A stretch of 64,000 nt of DNA, from contig CM076956.1 of NCBI GenBank assembly GCA_039566865.1, forward strand, positions 8,195,511-8,259,510, written 5' to 3'. A program made the translations under genes and the position numbers. Source of the DNA: Aurelia coerulea (Eukaryota > Cnidaria > Scyphozoa > Semaeostomeae > Ulmaridae). The notes beneath the pieces were generated by a model. The model ran no database searches. It was not told where the DNA came from and saw only the letters and a list, made by a program, of their open reading frames with translations. This document shows positions 46,476 through 58,989 of this stretch, piece by piece (position 1 is the first letter of the stretch; each line of letters begins with the position of its first letter).

Positions 46476-48977
46476 GTAATTTGGATATCGAAACATGTGT
46501 TGTCATTTTCATGAAACACATCCTGAAATATATCGGGCACAATATTTGAAAGACAAATAAACTATATCGACTAGGAAGTTTATGTCCTGAAATATATCGG
46601 GCACAATATTAAAATTGCAAATAAATTTGATCAGCACGGAACTTTCTATCCAGAATATACCAGGCGAAACATCAAAACTGCAAATAAGGTTATCTAACAA
46701 TCAACTTGAAAGTTTTTATCCTGCAAAATATCACGCAAAATGTCTCAACTCTCAAATAAACGTTATCATTTAGGAAGCTTTTAGACTCCACGCTCATAAC
46801 TACAGGCACGAAGACCTGCTAGCGTTGCGGAGGAGCTAATCTTTAATCAGTACAAATTTGAAAGAATATTTTATGAAATTTTTGAAATGACACAGTTATC
46901 ATCAGATTTAGCATGTGTACTAATCTGAAATCAAACTACAAAGTGATCGCCGCTTGCACAAACTTGAAATCAAAGTTACAATCAAAGGCGATTTGATTCA
47001 AATTAAGATAAACAATGATTGTGAAATTAGGCTAGCAGAGCAAATGAGATATGCGGTGCTTTAACGCTGAGGTATTATTGATTTGAAATTAGCAGATTAA
47101 AATGACGGATATACGGAAAGCTAAATATCTTTAAAATGACTCATGATTTAACTGAAAGTTTACTTTGTTGATAAAGGGACTAATCAAGAATTTGCTGGGC
47201 GAAGCAAAGCGGCAGGTGTGGAATCAAAGACTTGGAGGATTTGTTTGCAGTCTTCGATTCAGCAGGAAACAAGCGTGTTTTGCGAGCTAATTTCAATTGG
47301 TAGAAGAAGTTAAAATGAGCATATATTGACAGCGATAAAATGTCCCGCTTGGTAATTACTTTTTGAATGATTAATGAAGACGCACCAATTCTTTTGCTAT
47401 CTTCCATCACCGCTAACTCTCACAATAACTGCCTACCACTATGAGTGCATTCATACGGCCTAATTTGTTGATTTACAAAATAATTTACTGCTCCTTTTCT
47501 TATTTTAGAAACTGCAAATGACCGTTTCTATCAAAATTAGACTCCTGGACTCCAAGTACAATGATTTCCTCGCCTTTTTCAACTTTCCAAATTATTTCTT
47601 TCATTTGTGATGTTGAGAAATTCGTTAATTTCAAACTATTAGTTGAAAACTGGTTTCTAATGACACCGTTGCTTACGCTTGGGAGCAATGGAAAAACGCG
47701 ATTTCTTGTTAAAAATTCATGATAAGTGTTGTAAATTTGCAGCATTGGTAATTTAATAACTGCGCATCGTTGATTTGTAATGGTTATTCTTGTCACGACA
47801 GATGGGAATTTTGCTAGTGCTTTCTGCTTCCTGAAAGCAAATTTAGAACGCCTAAATTGGCTTTGTTTATTACTGTAAATATATTGAAGGAAAGGAGTCT
47901 TTGAATTTGCTCTTGTTTAGGCGAGTATTTAGCTGGAAGAAATGCGTGGCTCTGCTTTAATGCAAACCCGAGACGGCATTCTAACAATGCAGTGACAATC
48001 GTCATATTACCTATTGTTATCGAATCCTGGGAAACAAATTCTTTAAGGGTGTTTTGCAAGGTCAACTGACGCCTTTGCGCTGCAACTCTGCAACTTTGAT
48101 AAGTCTGCAGAACACTCTAGAAAACTGTGCCGTGCCACAGCTATGCAAAGACATAGATTTCCCGGTTGACTGAGAAGTACAACTCTTGCCAGTATTCAAG
48201 GACCTTAAAAATTTATTATCAGAATCTTTCTGCAATCCACAGCGAAACAGATAGTTGTTTTATATACCTTTAAAAATTTACAATACATTCTACAGATTAC
48301 TCTACCTACAAACTACTTAACAATACCACAAGAAGTATACCATGAGGAGCAATAGACTATGACTACCCAATGGCGTTAAATAAAAAATAAGAGCCAAACT
48401 ACATACAACTTTACATAAATGCTACAGACATAAACGATAAATACTTTACTGGAGAATGTCTAACATTAGATGTCAGGTTGGGGCTGTAATGACTCAAAAC
48501 CAATGTCGCAAGTAAAACTCTTTTTTTGTGCGTGTTTTTATTTTAGTGTGTGTGAAACAGATAATTCTCCGTATGTTGAGCCAAGCTCAGTATGAAATCA
48601 AGTTAAGAGGTAATCGGGCATTAAATTCAATTTGATAATCATTCGGTTTGACTTCAAAGTATACTTCAAAACCAGGCAGCCTCTGAAGCACAAAGTTCCC
48701 ACAAATTCAAACTCAGTTAAGACTCAACAATTCTTTTTCCTGATATTAATTTGGTCTCTGAATGTAATGCACATACAGACCATAATGTAACAAAATTTTG
48801 ACGATTTTTCAAAAGGTGCAAGCTTTTTTCAACTCTCCCAGCAAACGTAGAATTCTCGTATTAGACAATGAATGGCAATTGTATTCTGAAGATAGTTTAT
48901 TGAACAGATTTATATCACGTCTTCCAAACTTTCGGGTCCAATGTTCGGCAGACTCATCAGGATTCCCAGTTCATATA
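46476..48977. other. Intergenic DNA with unexplained open minus-strand segments
   Basis: At 46520-46740 a phrase like TCCTGAAATATATCGGGCACAA recurs in diverged form about every 70 bp (two good, two weak copies). On the minus strand, 47814-48106 and 47497-47870 are open in different, overlapping frames (LTLQNTLKEFVSQDSITIGN; ...FLTRNRVFPLLPSVSNGVIR). They could be exons or a frameshifted pseudogene, but I recognise no domain and give no function. Confidence 0.3.
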
Positions 48978-49170
48978 CCGGGTGAGTCAAAAAAAGTAAA
49001 CACGTTTGATGGGATGTACAATAAAACGTATGCGGATCTTCGAAACTGAAATGTTAATCTATTAGTCAAAGGCAAACTTAGTTTTTGAAAATTTTGTTTG
49101 GTAACAATGACTCATCACTTAGACCAAGAAATTAGGAAAATGCTGATAAGGGGTTTGTATGGGAACGAGA
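48978..49170 (+). repeat. MITE end, CCGGGTGAGTCAAAAAAA
   Basis: Begins CCGGGTGAGTCAAAAAAAGT after TA and aligns with the inverse of 44640-44831 across about 190 bp. The other terminus is not recognisable. Confidence 0.6.
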
Positions 49171-50770
49171 ATATTTATGGTCCGTGTTTTACTTGCTATC
49201 AAAACTAAAATTAACATTTCAGTTTTGAATATCGAGTGGTGGGGATTTTCGGGGGTGAATATCGGAATTTCAGTTTTAAATTAAGAAAGAAAAAATTTGA
49301 TCGATCGGTGATGACCTATATTAGATGATGAATAAGATCTGCCCTGAAAGCCTTTGGGATATATATAAAACAAGAAACACATACTCATATCATAGAACAA
49401 GAAACTGCGCGGATATCCGAGATATAATCTTGAGTACTGAAAGAAGAGCTTTCACTATTCGGGTCTGAAACCTTGCAACGAAATCCCTATTACCATCAGA
49501 GAGCTCTCTACTTTGCAACAATCTAAAAACACCTCAAAAACATGCGAGGAGCTGAATTCAACTCAAACACGACTCCCTGGAAGATCAGCCGCACCCTAGA
49601 AATATGAATGTTTATGTACATATCTTCTTGTAAGTTTGTATATTAAGTTTTATTTGCTAAAGGGATTTTTTCGTGTATAAATAATGTATAATAATAATAA
49701 ATAATAATTATTAGAATAATTCTATGGAGGAGCGCTGCAACTAATATGTACCTGCGGAGGAATTATGAAGGCGAAGCCTTTAGAAATTGCCGACCACCCA
49801 ACATAAACTCCTCAGAAATCATGCTTTCCGACAAGTACAACAAAATATACATGCCACTGGTAAGTAGATATGATAGTTTTTGGTATATTTGACAAACTTT
49901 CTTACCTTCAAGCAAAATTCTCTCTCTGCAACCCGCAAAAAAAGAGCGGCCTATCCCAGCCAAGATTTAGGTCAATAAGTCATGAGTCCCAGTGAGAGCA
50001 ATAATAATTCCGTTCAATATGTTGTTGTTGTCTTAATAATTTAATTCAATGTGTTGGTGTTGTTGCGATGACTGCGTCTGCTGTATTGAGTCCATAAAGC
50101 GCATAAGATTAAACGTTTCTGGCTTAACGATTCATCACTATTGCTGATTAATTTTGATTGAATTTACATCTAAAAACCAGACATCAGAAAGCTCGGATAT
50201 TCTGATGAAATTGATTCAGAAATATAAATAACAAGTCAATGATAAAAACTTTACGAAAACCAAATGTAAATCGTTGGGGGCCTTTTATTCATCTGTCCAT
50301 TACTCGAGTTAGACATCTCAGCCATTATGTTGCTGAATAAACCATGATGTCAGAGCGCTACCAATATTCATATGTTAGCAACTTCCCAAGAAACCAAGAA
50401 ATAACACTCCCTGCCTTGCAGCAATAAAAAGATAAAAATTGGAAATGAGCTCGCTAATTTTCAAAAAGGAAAAATGTCCCTTCAGAGACAGATTTCTGGA
50501 TTTAAGGTTAACAAACTATCATAGCAGCAAAAAGGTATTAAAAAATTCGATTCAGCTTGACGCCGAAAAAAGTTACTAGAATTAGTCCAAAATAGTGTTC
50601 ATTTAAAGCCTCAATGACTGACTTACTTCCATAGCGATTTCTTCCAAGAAGACACTAAAGGCAATAACGCAAAGACTCGACATCAAACAAGTGCAAGGAT
50701 CTGGTTAAAATCCGATCTAAATCCACCTTTAATGAAAGATTTTTTACGGAATGAAACATTAGCTACAATC
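49171..50770. other. Intergenic DNA, no gene recognised
   Basis: AT-rich (for example the AATAATAAT run at 49680-49710). No supported ORF, RNA gene or repeat boundary. Confidence 0.4.
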
Positions 50771-50931
<161 letters not shown>

Positions 50932-52588
50932 AAAATGCTAATGATGATGAATGAGTGAACAAAAACGCTGCTCTTGGAAAGATTGCAGGGGGCACGGAGA
51001 CGCGGCGAAGCAGCATATGCGTTGATCTGGTCCTTGCAAAAGAATTCCAGGGGTGCAGACTGATAAAGTTACCAACCGAGGCCCTCCCGAAAAGGCCGGA
51101 ATTGACACTGTTTATTTATGAGTCGTAGTTGTAGCAGAGTGGATCAGTTTGGCGGAGGAGCGAAATTATGACTTGTAATCAGTCTATCTTTGACTGTGCA
51201 AAAGAGTCTCAAAACACCTCATAATTAATTCATACTTCGAATGCGACACGGTGTTACAGAAAAACAAGTTTTAATGAATAAAGTTTCAAGTTGTAAATTT
51301 CTTTAGGACATTGATTGATTTCTAATGAACAAAAATACAGTTTCGCTTCAAAAGGAAAACAAAGAGGTCTTCATTAACATTTATGACTTCAGCTTTCTTT
51401 GTTGCAAACAAAACCTTAATGGACATCAGATAGGCCTCATGATCACTTAATTTCATGTTTCCTAACATTGATGAAATTTCTTAATTTTCTTGATATGAAA
51501 TTGCGACTTTCCCTAATCAATTCTTTCCTAAGACTAAAATCTGATCTAGTTTAATTATTAATAGCCATAATGAAGTCGATGGCTTTTGAATTCTAATCTC
51601 ATCCAGCATAGCCATTGGGCCTACTGCAATAAAACTCTCGAATTCATTGTTCTGTACACATCAACATTCATTGTTTCAATTCAAATTGGGCTTTGTTCCC
51701 TCTTCAGGAGTGTTCTATTATTGACACGTACGACGCCACACATTTCTCAATCAACTTATTTATATTAAAGAAGTCGAAATGTAATAAGTTTTATAGAACT
51801 CTAAGGTCATTGCCTACTTCGCCTATCAAAGTGTTGCTTAAACGCGTCTTTTCGCTATCCATGCATTTCAATAAAACATGCAATTTATTAGTGAAAACTG
51901 TGAATTCCAACTGTTTACTGTGTATTATTAATGAGAGGTCGGATATCAACGGGATCGAGAAGGTGCAGGCCTCAAATGTTTGGGCAATTCAAAGTTACAC
52001 ATGGTGCTCTTCTTGCGCGCAGTTGGAAATAACATGCTGCAAGGGATTACTAAAACTCCCATCCAAAGTTGTACCCTTTTGTTGTAGCAAAAACCAAAGT
52101 CATTACGGTGTGAGTTAAAGCATGCATCTAATGTTTTAAAATCGTCAAACAAAAACATGAAAGAAATTTTCAAAAATGTTGACTTCATCAGCCCGCTGAG
52201 GCTTGAACATAATTCTTTTTGTATAGTCTCCTCATAATTTTGAATGCCTTATTTGTCTCTTAAAGTTAGTTGACGGAGCTAAGTAGAGGCAATCTATAAT
52301 TAGAACAAATAAGAGAAACGCCAACGCACGTAATTGCTCCCCTTGTGAAAAGATACGCACGCGTGTGTCGAAATCATCAAATACAATAGGCTAATTTTAG
52401 ACCTGCATATGCAGCTCTTGAGTTAGCTACTTATCTCCGTCAACCAATTTCGAGAAGAAACTCACGAAAAATCGCAAAGTGCGAGAAAAAGAAAAAGGAG
52501 AAGCTACTACCTATTAGTCCAGCTGCAAATATAAACAAAGGGAAAACCTGAGATCATCTTTGTCTGTAAGATAAAGAAGGATATATCT
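50932..52588. other. Intergenic DNA with a short segment shared with 17783
   Basis: No gene recognised. The stretch 52266-52308 repeats the 17783-17826 block. From about 52560 the sequence (ATAAAGAAGGATATATCTAA) already resembles the palindromic MITE arm that leads into the satellite. Confidence 0.4.
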
Positions 52589-54590
52589 AAACATACCAGT
52601 ACAAAGCGATCACCGATCGCATAGCGAAACAAGGGATTTATACAGCCAATTTGCCACGCTGTAAATGTAAATAAAACATAGAGCAAAGATGACGCAAAGC
52701 CTAGATGACTAACTCACTGGTTGTACATGCAAAGAGATTTTTATGATAAGGCATGAAATGAGTACATGTCGAAAGAAGAAGAATAAAACTAAACATACCA
52801 GTACAAAGCGATTACCGACCGCATAGCGAAATAAGGGATTTCTGCAACCAATTGGTTAACCTGCAAATGTAAATAAAACATAGAGCAAAGATGACGCAAA
52901 GCCTAGATGACTAACTCACTGGTTGTACATGCAAAGAGATTTTTAAGATGGCATGAAATGAGTACATGTCGAAAGAAGAAGAATAGATCCAAACATACCA
53001 GTACAAAGCGATTACCGACCGCATAGCGAAATAAGGGATTTCTGCAACCAATTGGTTAATCTGCAAATGTAAACAAAACATACGGCAAAGATGACGCAAA
53101 GCCTAGATGACTAACTCACTGGTTGTACATGCAAAGAGATTTTTAAGATGGCATGAAATGAGTACATGTCGAAAGAAGAAGAATAGATCCAAACATACCA
53201 GTACAAAGCGATTACCGACCGCATAGCGAAATAAGGGATTTCTGCAACCAATTGGTTAATCTGCAAATGTAAATAAAACATAGAGCAAAGATGACGCAAA
53301 GCCTAGATGACTAACTCACTGGTTGTACATGCAAAGAGATTTTTAAGATGGCATGAAATGAGTACATGTCGAAAGAAGAAGAATAGATCCAAACATACCA
53401 GTACGAAGCGATTACCGACCGCATAGCGAAATAAGGGATTTCTGCAACCAATTGGTTAATCTGCAAATGTAAACAAAACATACGGCAAAGATGACGCAAA
53501 GCCTAGATGACTAACTCACTGGTTGTACATGCAAAGAGATTTTTAAGATGGCATGAAATGAGTACATGTCGAAAGAAGAAGAATAGATCCAAACATACCA
53601 GTACAAAGCGATTACCGACCGCATAGCGAAATAAGGGATTTCTGCAACCAATTGGTTAATCTGCAAATGTAAACAAAACATACAGCAAAGATGACGCAAA
53701 GCCTAGATGACTAACTCACTGGTTGTACATGCAAAGAGATTTTTAAGATGGCATGAAATGAGTACATGTCGAAAGAAGAAGAATAGATCCAAACATACCA
53801 GTACAAAGCGATTACCGACCGCATAGCGAAATAAGGGATTTCTGCAACCAATTGGTTAATCTGCAAATGTAAACAAAACATAGAGCAAAGATGACGCAAA
53901 GCCTAGATGACTAACTCACTGGTTGTACATGCAAAGAGATTTTTAAGATGGCATGAAATGAGTACATGTCGAAAGAAGAAGAATAGATCCAAACATACCA
54001 GTACAAAGCGATTACCGACCGCATAGCGAAATAAGGGATTTCTGCAACCAATTGGTTAATCTGCAAATGTAAACAAAACATACGGCAAAGATGACGCAAA
54101 GCCTAGATGACTAACTCACTGGTTGTACATGCAAAGAGATTTTTAAGATGGCATGAAATGAGTACATGTCGAAAGAAGAAGAATAGATCCAAACATACCA
54201 GTACAAAGCGATTACCGACCGCATAGCGAAATAAGGGATTTCTGCAACCAATTGGTTAATCTGCAAATGTAAACAAAACATAGAGCAAAGATGACGCAAA
54301 GCCTAGATGACTAACTCATTGCTTTTACGTGCGAAGAGATTTTTAAGATGGCATGAAATGAGTACATGTCGAAAGAAGAAGAATAGATCCAAACATACCA
54401 GTACAAAGCGATTACCGACCGCATAGCGAAATAAGGGATTTCTGCAACCAATTGGTTAATCTGCAAATGTAAACAAAACATACAGCAAAGATGACCCAAA
54501 GCCTAGATGACTAACTCATTGCTTTTACGTGCGAAGAGATTGGTATGATAAGGAAAAATGAGTATCAAAAGAAAAAGGATAAAACCAAAC
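52589..54590 (+). repeat. 200-bp satellite array, ten units
   Basis: AAACATACCAGTACAAAGCG starts units at 52589, 52791 and then exactly every 200 bp from 52991 to 54391; an eleventh, diverged start is at 54586. Internal units are almost identical; edge units are diverged. Each unit has a 62-codon minus-strand ORF (MRHLCRMFCLHLQINQLVAE...) that exists only because the unit is repeated. The unit aligns with one arm of the palindromic MITE family (see findings). Confidence 0.96.
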
Positions 54591-56343
54591 ATACCAGAGC
54601 CTTGAAAATCCGCTGAAAATTGAATGTTTTACGAGCCTTTAGGATTAAGTCTGTGCAGAATCTGAAAGCAGAGACCCCTAAATGAATTTTATGCATGAGA
54701 GCTCAATATTATCCCTCTGGTAAATATCAGGGTGAACGAAATGAAACTTCGAGAGTAACCTAATTCCTCTAATTTAAAAATGGAACGAAAGAAGGCCACG
54801 TGTCTTCCATTGTCCAATTGTTTTGATAATCTCTCGAGATCATCGAACGAAATCGAATACATAGGGCTATATTTAAATTGCCCAGTCCCCTAAATTAAAG
54901 GGAATCAACATAGTTAAAAGCTGTACTGGGCCAAACTAAAAATATGATCTATTGTACTTGACAACTTTTATGAGTGCAATTTCACTGTGAAGCTAAAGAA
55001 ACAATGGATTTATGGGCGTTTCTTTAGCCTATTTATAGCGGCTACGAGATATAGCTATGTATATTCCCTTCAAGTTGCCTTATATACCCGTCATTTGCCT
55101 TTAAATCAAAAGTCAACAAAATTCCTCAAATGATCCATAGGCTACGCTTGAACTGGTGCTCGAAAAGGTTAAGTATCGAAAATCCTTTCCAAATCCCATT
55201 TGGTTCGGTCTGAATGAAATGAAAAACGAAACGAACGATAGTCCCATGCTACATTCACTTCAATTGCTGTCAAAAAGCCTCTGGTTTCAGCTTTCGCGCA
55301 AACTTGATCTTTAAAAGCTTGTAGCTCCGTGAATATTCAGCAGATTAGCAAGATTCTGGTGTCTAAAATTAATTCAAGATATGAGGAAAGGGGTGTCTCA
55401 TCATGGAGCCCATTCATTATAACATTATTCTTTAATTTCTAATCAAACATCGAGCAATTTGTTTGGGACACTCTGTACTATATGAATCCTATATGACGTT
55501 GACATTAGTTGATTATTCATGATCTTACAGTTTCACAACGCTGATATTTCTATGACTCTCCCAGTAGTCGATGTTGAATAAGAAAAACCAGACTCAAAAT
55601 ACGACCCCCGTTGAGATGGAATATTTTGCAGATATAGTGAATGACCTCGCCACACGAAAAATATAAAATTGAGACAATGTTGCGAACAAAGATTCTACAA
55701 GCAGTGTGGAGTATCAGTCAGAATGCATTGTCTGCGGAAATGTCCTGACGAAAGTTTCCTTTACAGAGAAAGAAACAAAACAGCATCTGGCGATGGAAGT
55801 GCTCTCTATCAAAATCATTACAATGATTTGAATGAAGAGCTTGGTTAAAGCCTGCGTGTACAGTAGCAAAATACAGTTTTTACTGCTGTATCCTTGAAAA
55901 CATGAGACTTTCTTCATTAAACGAGCTAAAAACGCTTGCAAATTTTAACAACACATCATTACTGAATTAAATATTAATGAAGCCCTTTTAGGAAATTTTA
56001 ACTGAAAGAAATTTATGCTTGAAAACACGGGTGTCTTGATGTCAGTTGGTGCGACCAGTTACAAGTACATACATTGCGAAAAGGAAATTTTTTCGTGACA
56101 AATTTTCCGCTCAAGTTTTTCATAACTACATCCTGATTTTCAGACATTTGAAATCTCCTGCCGATTTTTTTGGGTTTAATATATTTTGGCATGAAGCTGA
56201 AACTATTTTCCTCGTCTGTTTTATGAAGATTGATTTGATATGCAAAGGAGAGGAATCTTTAAAAAAGTTTGACAAGATGGTTATTGGATCTTCCTCTTGA
56301 TTTAATGGTCCACAGGGAACTTGATGTACTTTGCTCTATTCTA
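54591..56343. other. Intergenic DNA, no gene recognised
   Basis: No supported ORF, repeat boundary or RNA gene seen in this stretch. Confidence 0.4.
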
Positions 56344-57513
56344 CCGGGTAAGTCAAAAAGGCCCGGCGTTTGAACGGCTACTGCTCTTTGAATATATAAG
56401 CAATGATATTTTGCAATATCTAGCTGAATAGCTGACATGTTCGATAACTTTTGGATTTGTCCCTGGCTGAAACTGGTTGCTCCAACAAGAGCAGATTTTG
56501 TAATACAATAGCAAAAGTTGCGTTTGATTGACACCTCAATTCAAAGCGATTAGCGGCTGCAGACAAAGGAAATTCTCTCAACCAATAATTCAAAACAAAC
56601 AAAGCCGCAAAAGTTTCCCCAAAACTGGTAGGGCAAACTCTCGCCTTGTGCAAGTGAAAGATGGTTTTTAAGGGAAGTTATGTGCTTATAGCGAAAGAAG
56701 AAGGGTAAATCTAAAGTTCTGTCGCTTAGATTATATTTATTTGATTCAGGAGCGGAGCAGAAGGCATTGTAATTCTCGCGTCTTTAGGGCTTAAAATGAA
56801 ACGATTACAAAACAGCTCCTAAATCAAATAAACATAATCTAAGCGACAGAACTGTAGATTTACCCTTCTTCTTTCGCTATAAGCACATAACTTCCCTTAA
56901 AAACCATCTTTCGCTTGCACAAGGCGAGAGTTTGCCCTACCAGTTTTGGGGAAACTTTTGCGGCTTTGTTTGTTTTGAATTACTGGTTGAGAGAATTTCC
57001 TTTGTCTGCAGCCGCTGGTTGCTCCGTTAAGATTTTACAAGGAATTTTCTAAAAAATGTTCCTTTGATAAATCTTGAAAAACGTGCTAACATCATGAGCA
57101 ACTTTCCCTAATGTGTTTACCTTACAGCAATGACTTTAGAAAGCTTTAGCATGTGTTATGCTCTTGGGGGTATGAAAGAGTCTTCCTCGTAGTATGAATA
57201 AGTTATTCATGGGGATTCCATTATCCCAAGAGGACAAAATGCATGAATGCATGTGAGTGTCATTATTGCTATGAAGGAAAACAAAGGGGAATTTTGTTTG
57301 TCGTTTTCCTTCTTTTTTGCAAGTTTTCGAAAGGGGCTTTCTGTAGAAAATATCTCATATCGACGGAAAGGAATGGCCGATTAAAGCCGGGTAAATTACT
57401 ACACCAAATTTGACATATCAGGAATAAAACAGGACAAGTTTTCAATATTATTGCTTTGATATTGAGGGAGCAGCATTTTTTCAAACGCCGGGCCTTTTTA
57501 TTGACTCACCCGG
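56344..57513. mobile_element. Long-TIR MITE (CCGGGTAAGTC ends) split by another MITE
   Basis: The left end CCGGGTAAGTCAAAAAGGCC and GGCGTTTGAACG, and the right end CAAACGCCGGGCC followed by TTGACTCACCCGG, are inverse. Without the insertion at 56484-57016 it would be about 630 bp. A related fragment is at 20790-21030. Confidence 0.75.
56484..57016. mobile_element. Palindromic 9-bp-TSD MITE, right end deleted
   Basis: Begins AACAAGAGCAGATTTTGTAA. The left arm and central hairpin are complete. The right arm stops at CTTTGTCTGCAGCCGCT and lacks the last 65-70 bp, yet GGTTGCTCC follows at once and also precedes the element (56475-56483 and 57017-57025). Core sequence is nearly identical to 26478-26855. 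Confidence 0.85.
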
Positions 57514-57519
57514 TCCTTC

Positions 57520-57900
57520 AGGGACTTTTGATACCGTTATGATTTCCAGAATTACAGCATTTTTCTCTTTATCGAAAGAAGTTTCGGGAAGTCTTCAGAA
57601 GAAATATCAAAATCATCGTAAATCTTAAACAACTAGCGGAAGAGCGGTACAGTCTTCAAGAAATTCTTAGTTTATGAGGTCTACAATATGGTGGCATAGG
57701 CAGAAAGCCGTCGCTTTTCTAGTTCACGATTTCACATCCTAAAAACTCCTAAAAAATTTCACATCCTAAAAAAGTTCACATCCGAAAATATTCAAAATTT
57801 TAAAAAAATCCGAGGGTAGAATTATAGCGAAATAGCTGAAGTTTCTATCAAGGTATTCAATAAAAATTAAGATGAAAAAGCCTTTTTTAAGATCTGACGT
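57520..57900. repeat. Diverged copy of the foldback MITE at 45899
   Basis: Shares ordered landmarks (AAAATCATCGTAAATCTTAAAC, given by similarity; GTCTACAATATGGTGGCATA; GGGTAGAATTATAGCGAAAT) with 45899-46473. Contains a local doubling of CACATCCTAAAAA at 57734-57770. The ends are eroded. Confidence 0.55.
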
Positions 57901-57905
57901 CCATG

Positions 57906-58954
57906 CCCAGGGGGTACACTCAGCACGTATGCACATACGGGGAGGTAAGTCCGATATTTTTGGGTCAGAGTATTGGCCGAAAGTGATATTTTTGGGTCCA
58001 ACATAAACTGAAATTATTGCCATGATATTTTTGGACATCAAATAGGATCTTTTATCTTCGTTTACAGATGTCAAGCATATGAGCTGATATTTTAAGGTTG
58101 CAATGAAGCTAATCTGATATTATTTTTCTTTCAAGCAACACGTCAAGACTGTTTGCAAAAAGGCCAGCCAAAAACTCCACGCTCTTGCTCGAATTTCACG
58201 ATACATGGACACTGAAAAACTGCAGCAGTTAAGGAGGGCGTTTGCTTTGTCCCATTTCAGCTACTGTCCTCTTGTTTGGATGTTCTATGATAGAGCTTTG
58301 AATCATAGAATAAATCATATTCAAGAAAGGGCATTACGCATTGCATATAAAGATTACGAGAATGATTTCGGTTTTCTCCTGGAGCAATCTAAATCGGTGC
58401 CAATCCATGTAAGAAACCTACAGTTGCTCATGACTGAAATTTATAAAACAAAATGCGGTCTGAATCCACCATTCATGAATGATATTTTCATGCAACGAAA
58501 TATTAGGTACTGCCTAAGGCATGGTAATGACGCTCAACTGCCAAAAGTACGAACTACGTCCTTTGGAGTTGAGTCCATTACTTACCTTGGAAATAAACTG
58601 TGGCAGCATTTACCGCAAGAACTAAAACAATTAAACAGCCTTCCTATGTTCAAAAAACGAATTAGATGTTGGAATGGTGGAACATGCGACTGTAGGCTTT
58701 GCAAAGTATATATCCCGCAAGTTGGCTTTCTAACATGATAGATTTTAACTCTGGTTTGTCCTGTAATATATACTAATTTTAGTTTTATTGTAAATTATGT
58801 ATATTGTAAATAGTAGGCCTTAATTAGCTGCAATTTAGCTATTCATTTTTTAGCCTACTTTAAATAGATATTTAATAATAATAGTAATAATAATAATTAC
58901 TGGGTTGCCTGAAAATTTCTCGGACTGCGTATATGTGCTGAGTGCCCCCCTGGG
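57906..58954. mobile_element. MITE (ACTCAGCACG ends) interrupted by a LINE
   Basis: The left part CCCAGGGGGTACACTCAGCACG and right part GTGCTGAGTGCCCCCCTGGG are inverse. The internal GATATTTTTGGG phrases match the copy at 13018-13337. The copies correspond up to CTGATATT and resume at TGGGTTGCCTGAAAATT; between them lies the LINE. Confidence 0.75.
58124..58904 (+). mobile_element. 5'-truncated non-LTR retrotransposon (CR1/L2-like), RT C-terminus
   Basis: One open frame from about 58124 to the TGA at 58736 (ATG codon at 58205). It gives the thumb and tail of a LINE reverse transcriptase: HVKTVCKKASQKLHALARIS, then AFALSHFSYCPLVWMF, then INHIQERALRIAYKD, TSFGVESITYLGNKLW and a terminal CDCRLCK. 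The catalytic part is absent. A 3' UTR of about 165 nt ends in (TAA)n-type repeats, a common LINE tail. The frame is intact, so the insertion is fairly recent. The clade is inferred from the C-terminal pattern only. Confidence 0.85.
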
Positions 58955-58989
58955 TGCCCTTGCTGCACGCGTATGCCGAAATAGTTCGA

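Noticed and set aside
52911..54499. Eight tandem 62-codon minus-strand ORFs, as if a peptide gene cluster
   Set aside because: They occur once per 200-bp satellite unit with no splice, start-context or promoter variation; they are by-products of the repeat.
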